NCBI RefSeq assembly: GCF_018326265.1
Contig: NZ_AP023360.1
Location: 5,799,501 to 5,863,500, forward strand
Length of the DNA: 64,000 nt
From: Catellatospora sp. IY07-71
Lineage (GTDB): Bacteria; Actinomycetota; Actinomycetes; Mycobacteriales; Micromonosporaceae
Direction: 5' to 3'
The notes beneath the pieces are model-generated. The model saw only the letters and a program-made list of their open reading frames with translations, made no database searches and was not told where the DNA came from. Below, piece after piece: positions 63,571 through 64,000 of this stretch; the first letter of the stretch is position 1, and the number at the start of each line of letters is the position of its first letter. The translations under genes and the position numbers were made by a program.

Positions 63571-64000
63571 ATGGACCTGGATCTCGCGCAGGTGCGCGCG
63601 TTCGTGCGCGCCGCCGAGGAACTGCACTTCGGGCGGGCCGCGGCGGGGCTGTACCTGACTCAGCAGGCCCTGTCCAAACGCGTCGGCCGGCTGGAGCAGG
63701 CCCTGGGCGAGCGCCTGTTCGAGCGCGGCGGGCAGCGGGTCGAGCTGACCGAGGCGGGCGGCCGGTTCCTGCCGTACGCCCGCGAGCTGCTCGTCCTGGC
63801 CGCGCGGGCGGCACAGGCGGCCCGGCCGACGGTGCTGCCGCTCAAGGTGGACGTGTGGGGGCCGGTGCACCGGCCGCTGTCGCTGCTCGGCGAGCTGGTG
63901 TCGGCGTATCCGGACCTGCTGCTGGAGCTGAGCATGCGGCGCGGCCTCGGCTCGGCGCTGGAGGCGGTGGCGCGCGGCGATCTCGACGTGGCGTGGGGCC
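63571..64000 (+). CDS. LysR family transcriptional regulator, 3' end outside window
   Basis: 143 residues are visible and the frame is open at the window edge. The N-terminal helix-turn-helix reads AAAGLYLTQQALSKRVGRLE (about 25-44), within the LysR pattern MDLDLAQVRAFVRAAEELHF at the start. The effector domain begins near 85 (LPLKVDVWGPV). It is divergent from the alpha/beta hydrolase, with a 17-bp palindrome between them, so that hydrolase is the likely target. Confidence 0.87.
   Translation, partial: MDLDLAQVRAFVRAAEELHFGRAAAGLYLTQQALSKRVGRLEQALGERLFERGGQRVELTEAGGRFLPYARELLVLAARAAQAARPTVLPLKVDVWGPVHRPLSLLGELVSAYPDLLLELSMRRGLGSALEAVARGDLDVAWG

Overview
The window is 64 kb of very GC-rich actinobacterial chromosome. 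Codons end almost always in G or C. A LacI-controlled maltose-type ABC importer, GPP34, DUF2332, DUF6582 and DUF2267 proteins, a DnaK-GrpE-DnaJ-CbpM-ClpB operon, and many genes that appear to be transcribed without a leader all fit a filamentous actinomycete. The Micromonosporaceae (Catellatospora/Actinoplanes-like) are my best guess, by inference only. I see no rRNA, tRNA, CRISPR array or replication origin. No stretch longer than 300 bases lacks a gene.

Layout. 1-1.1 kb: a cut-off DUF6817-type gene and a DinB/maleylpyruvate-isomerase-fold gene. 1.4-5.7 kb: malE, malF, malG and a lacI-type repressor, with a strong hairpin between malE and malF. 5.7-12.3 kb: FKBP isomerase, small P-loop kinase, GPP34 protein, DUF2332 protein, membrane proteins, an SMI1-like protein and a GlsB-type membrane protein. 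12.4-14.4 kb: a two-gene RNA repair module (ATP-dependent RNA ligase plus HD-Pnk end-healing enzyme). 14.4-17.1 kb: otsB, a frameshifted pfkB-type kinase and surE. 17.0-21.0 kb: a lower-GC, decayed patch. It holds a TPR protein that looks like a CHAT protein without its CHAT domain, and a DnaJ-type zinc-ribbon gene cut in two by a 925-bp IS5-like element. 21.0-24.8 kb: a three-subunit molybdenum hydroxylase of the PaoABC/YagTSR type. 24.9-26.9 kb: acetyltransferase, DUF2267 protein and a secreted protein.

27.1-33.9 kb: a tightly coupled operon with 4-bp overlaps: zwf, a 44-aa ORF, GMC oxidoreductase, SCP2 protein, glycogen-debranching-type glucosidase and MFS transporter. From the GMC gene on, codon choice differs clearly from the rest of the window (A-ending Glu/Lys/Gln codons, CTC for Leu). 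33.9-36.4 kb: cydAB, in reverse. 36.6-41.5 kb: a small protein, methyltransferase, a zinc-finger/coiled-coil protein with a 13-bp inverted repeat upstream, type-II NADH dehydrogenase and a DUF389 membrane protein. 41.7-54.1 kb: mixed accessory genes, including several secreted proteins, an LpqC-like esterase, sulfotransferase, class IV aminotransferase, EAL protein, an Imm1-like protein and a tyrosine recombinase. 54.2-61.2 kb: dnaK-grpE-dnaJ-cbpM-clpB-trx, a heat/oxidative stress operon whose putative modulator is encoded inside it. 61.4-64.0 kb: SnoaL-like, small membrane, YdeI-like and alpha/beta hydrolase genes, and a cut-off LysR regulator.

Themes across the window: (1) at least 14 genes have a TANNNT hexamer 6-7 nt before the start codon, the signature of leaderless transcription, and this fixes many starts; (2) two single-base frameshifts in homopolymer runs (pfkB-type gene; secreted protein at 48.7 kb) may be consensus errors or real decay; (3) long imperfect or perfect inverted repeats sit between genes, and two of them share arms.
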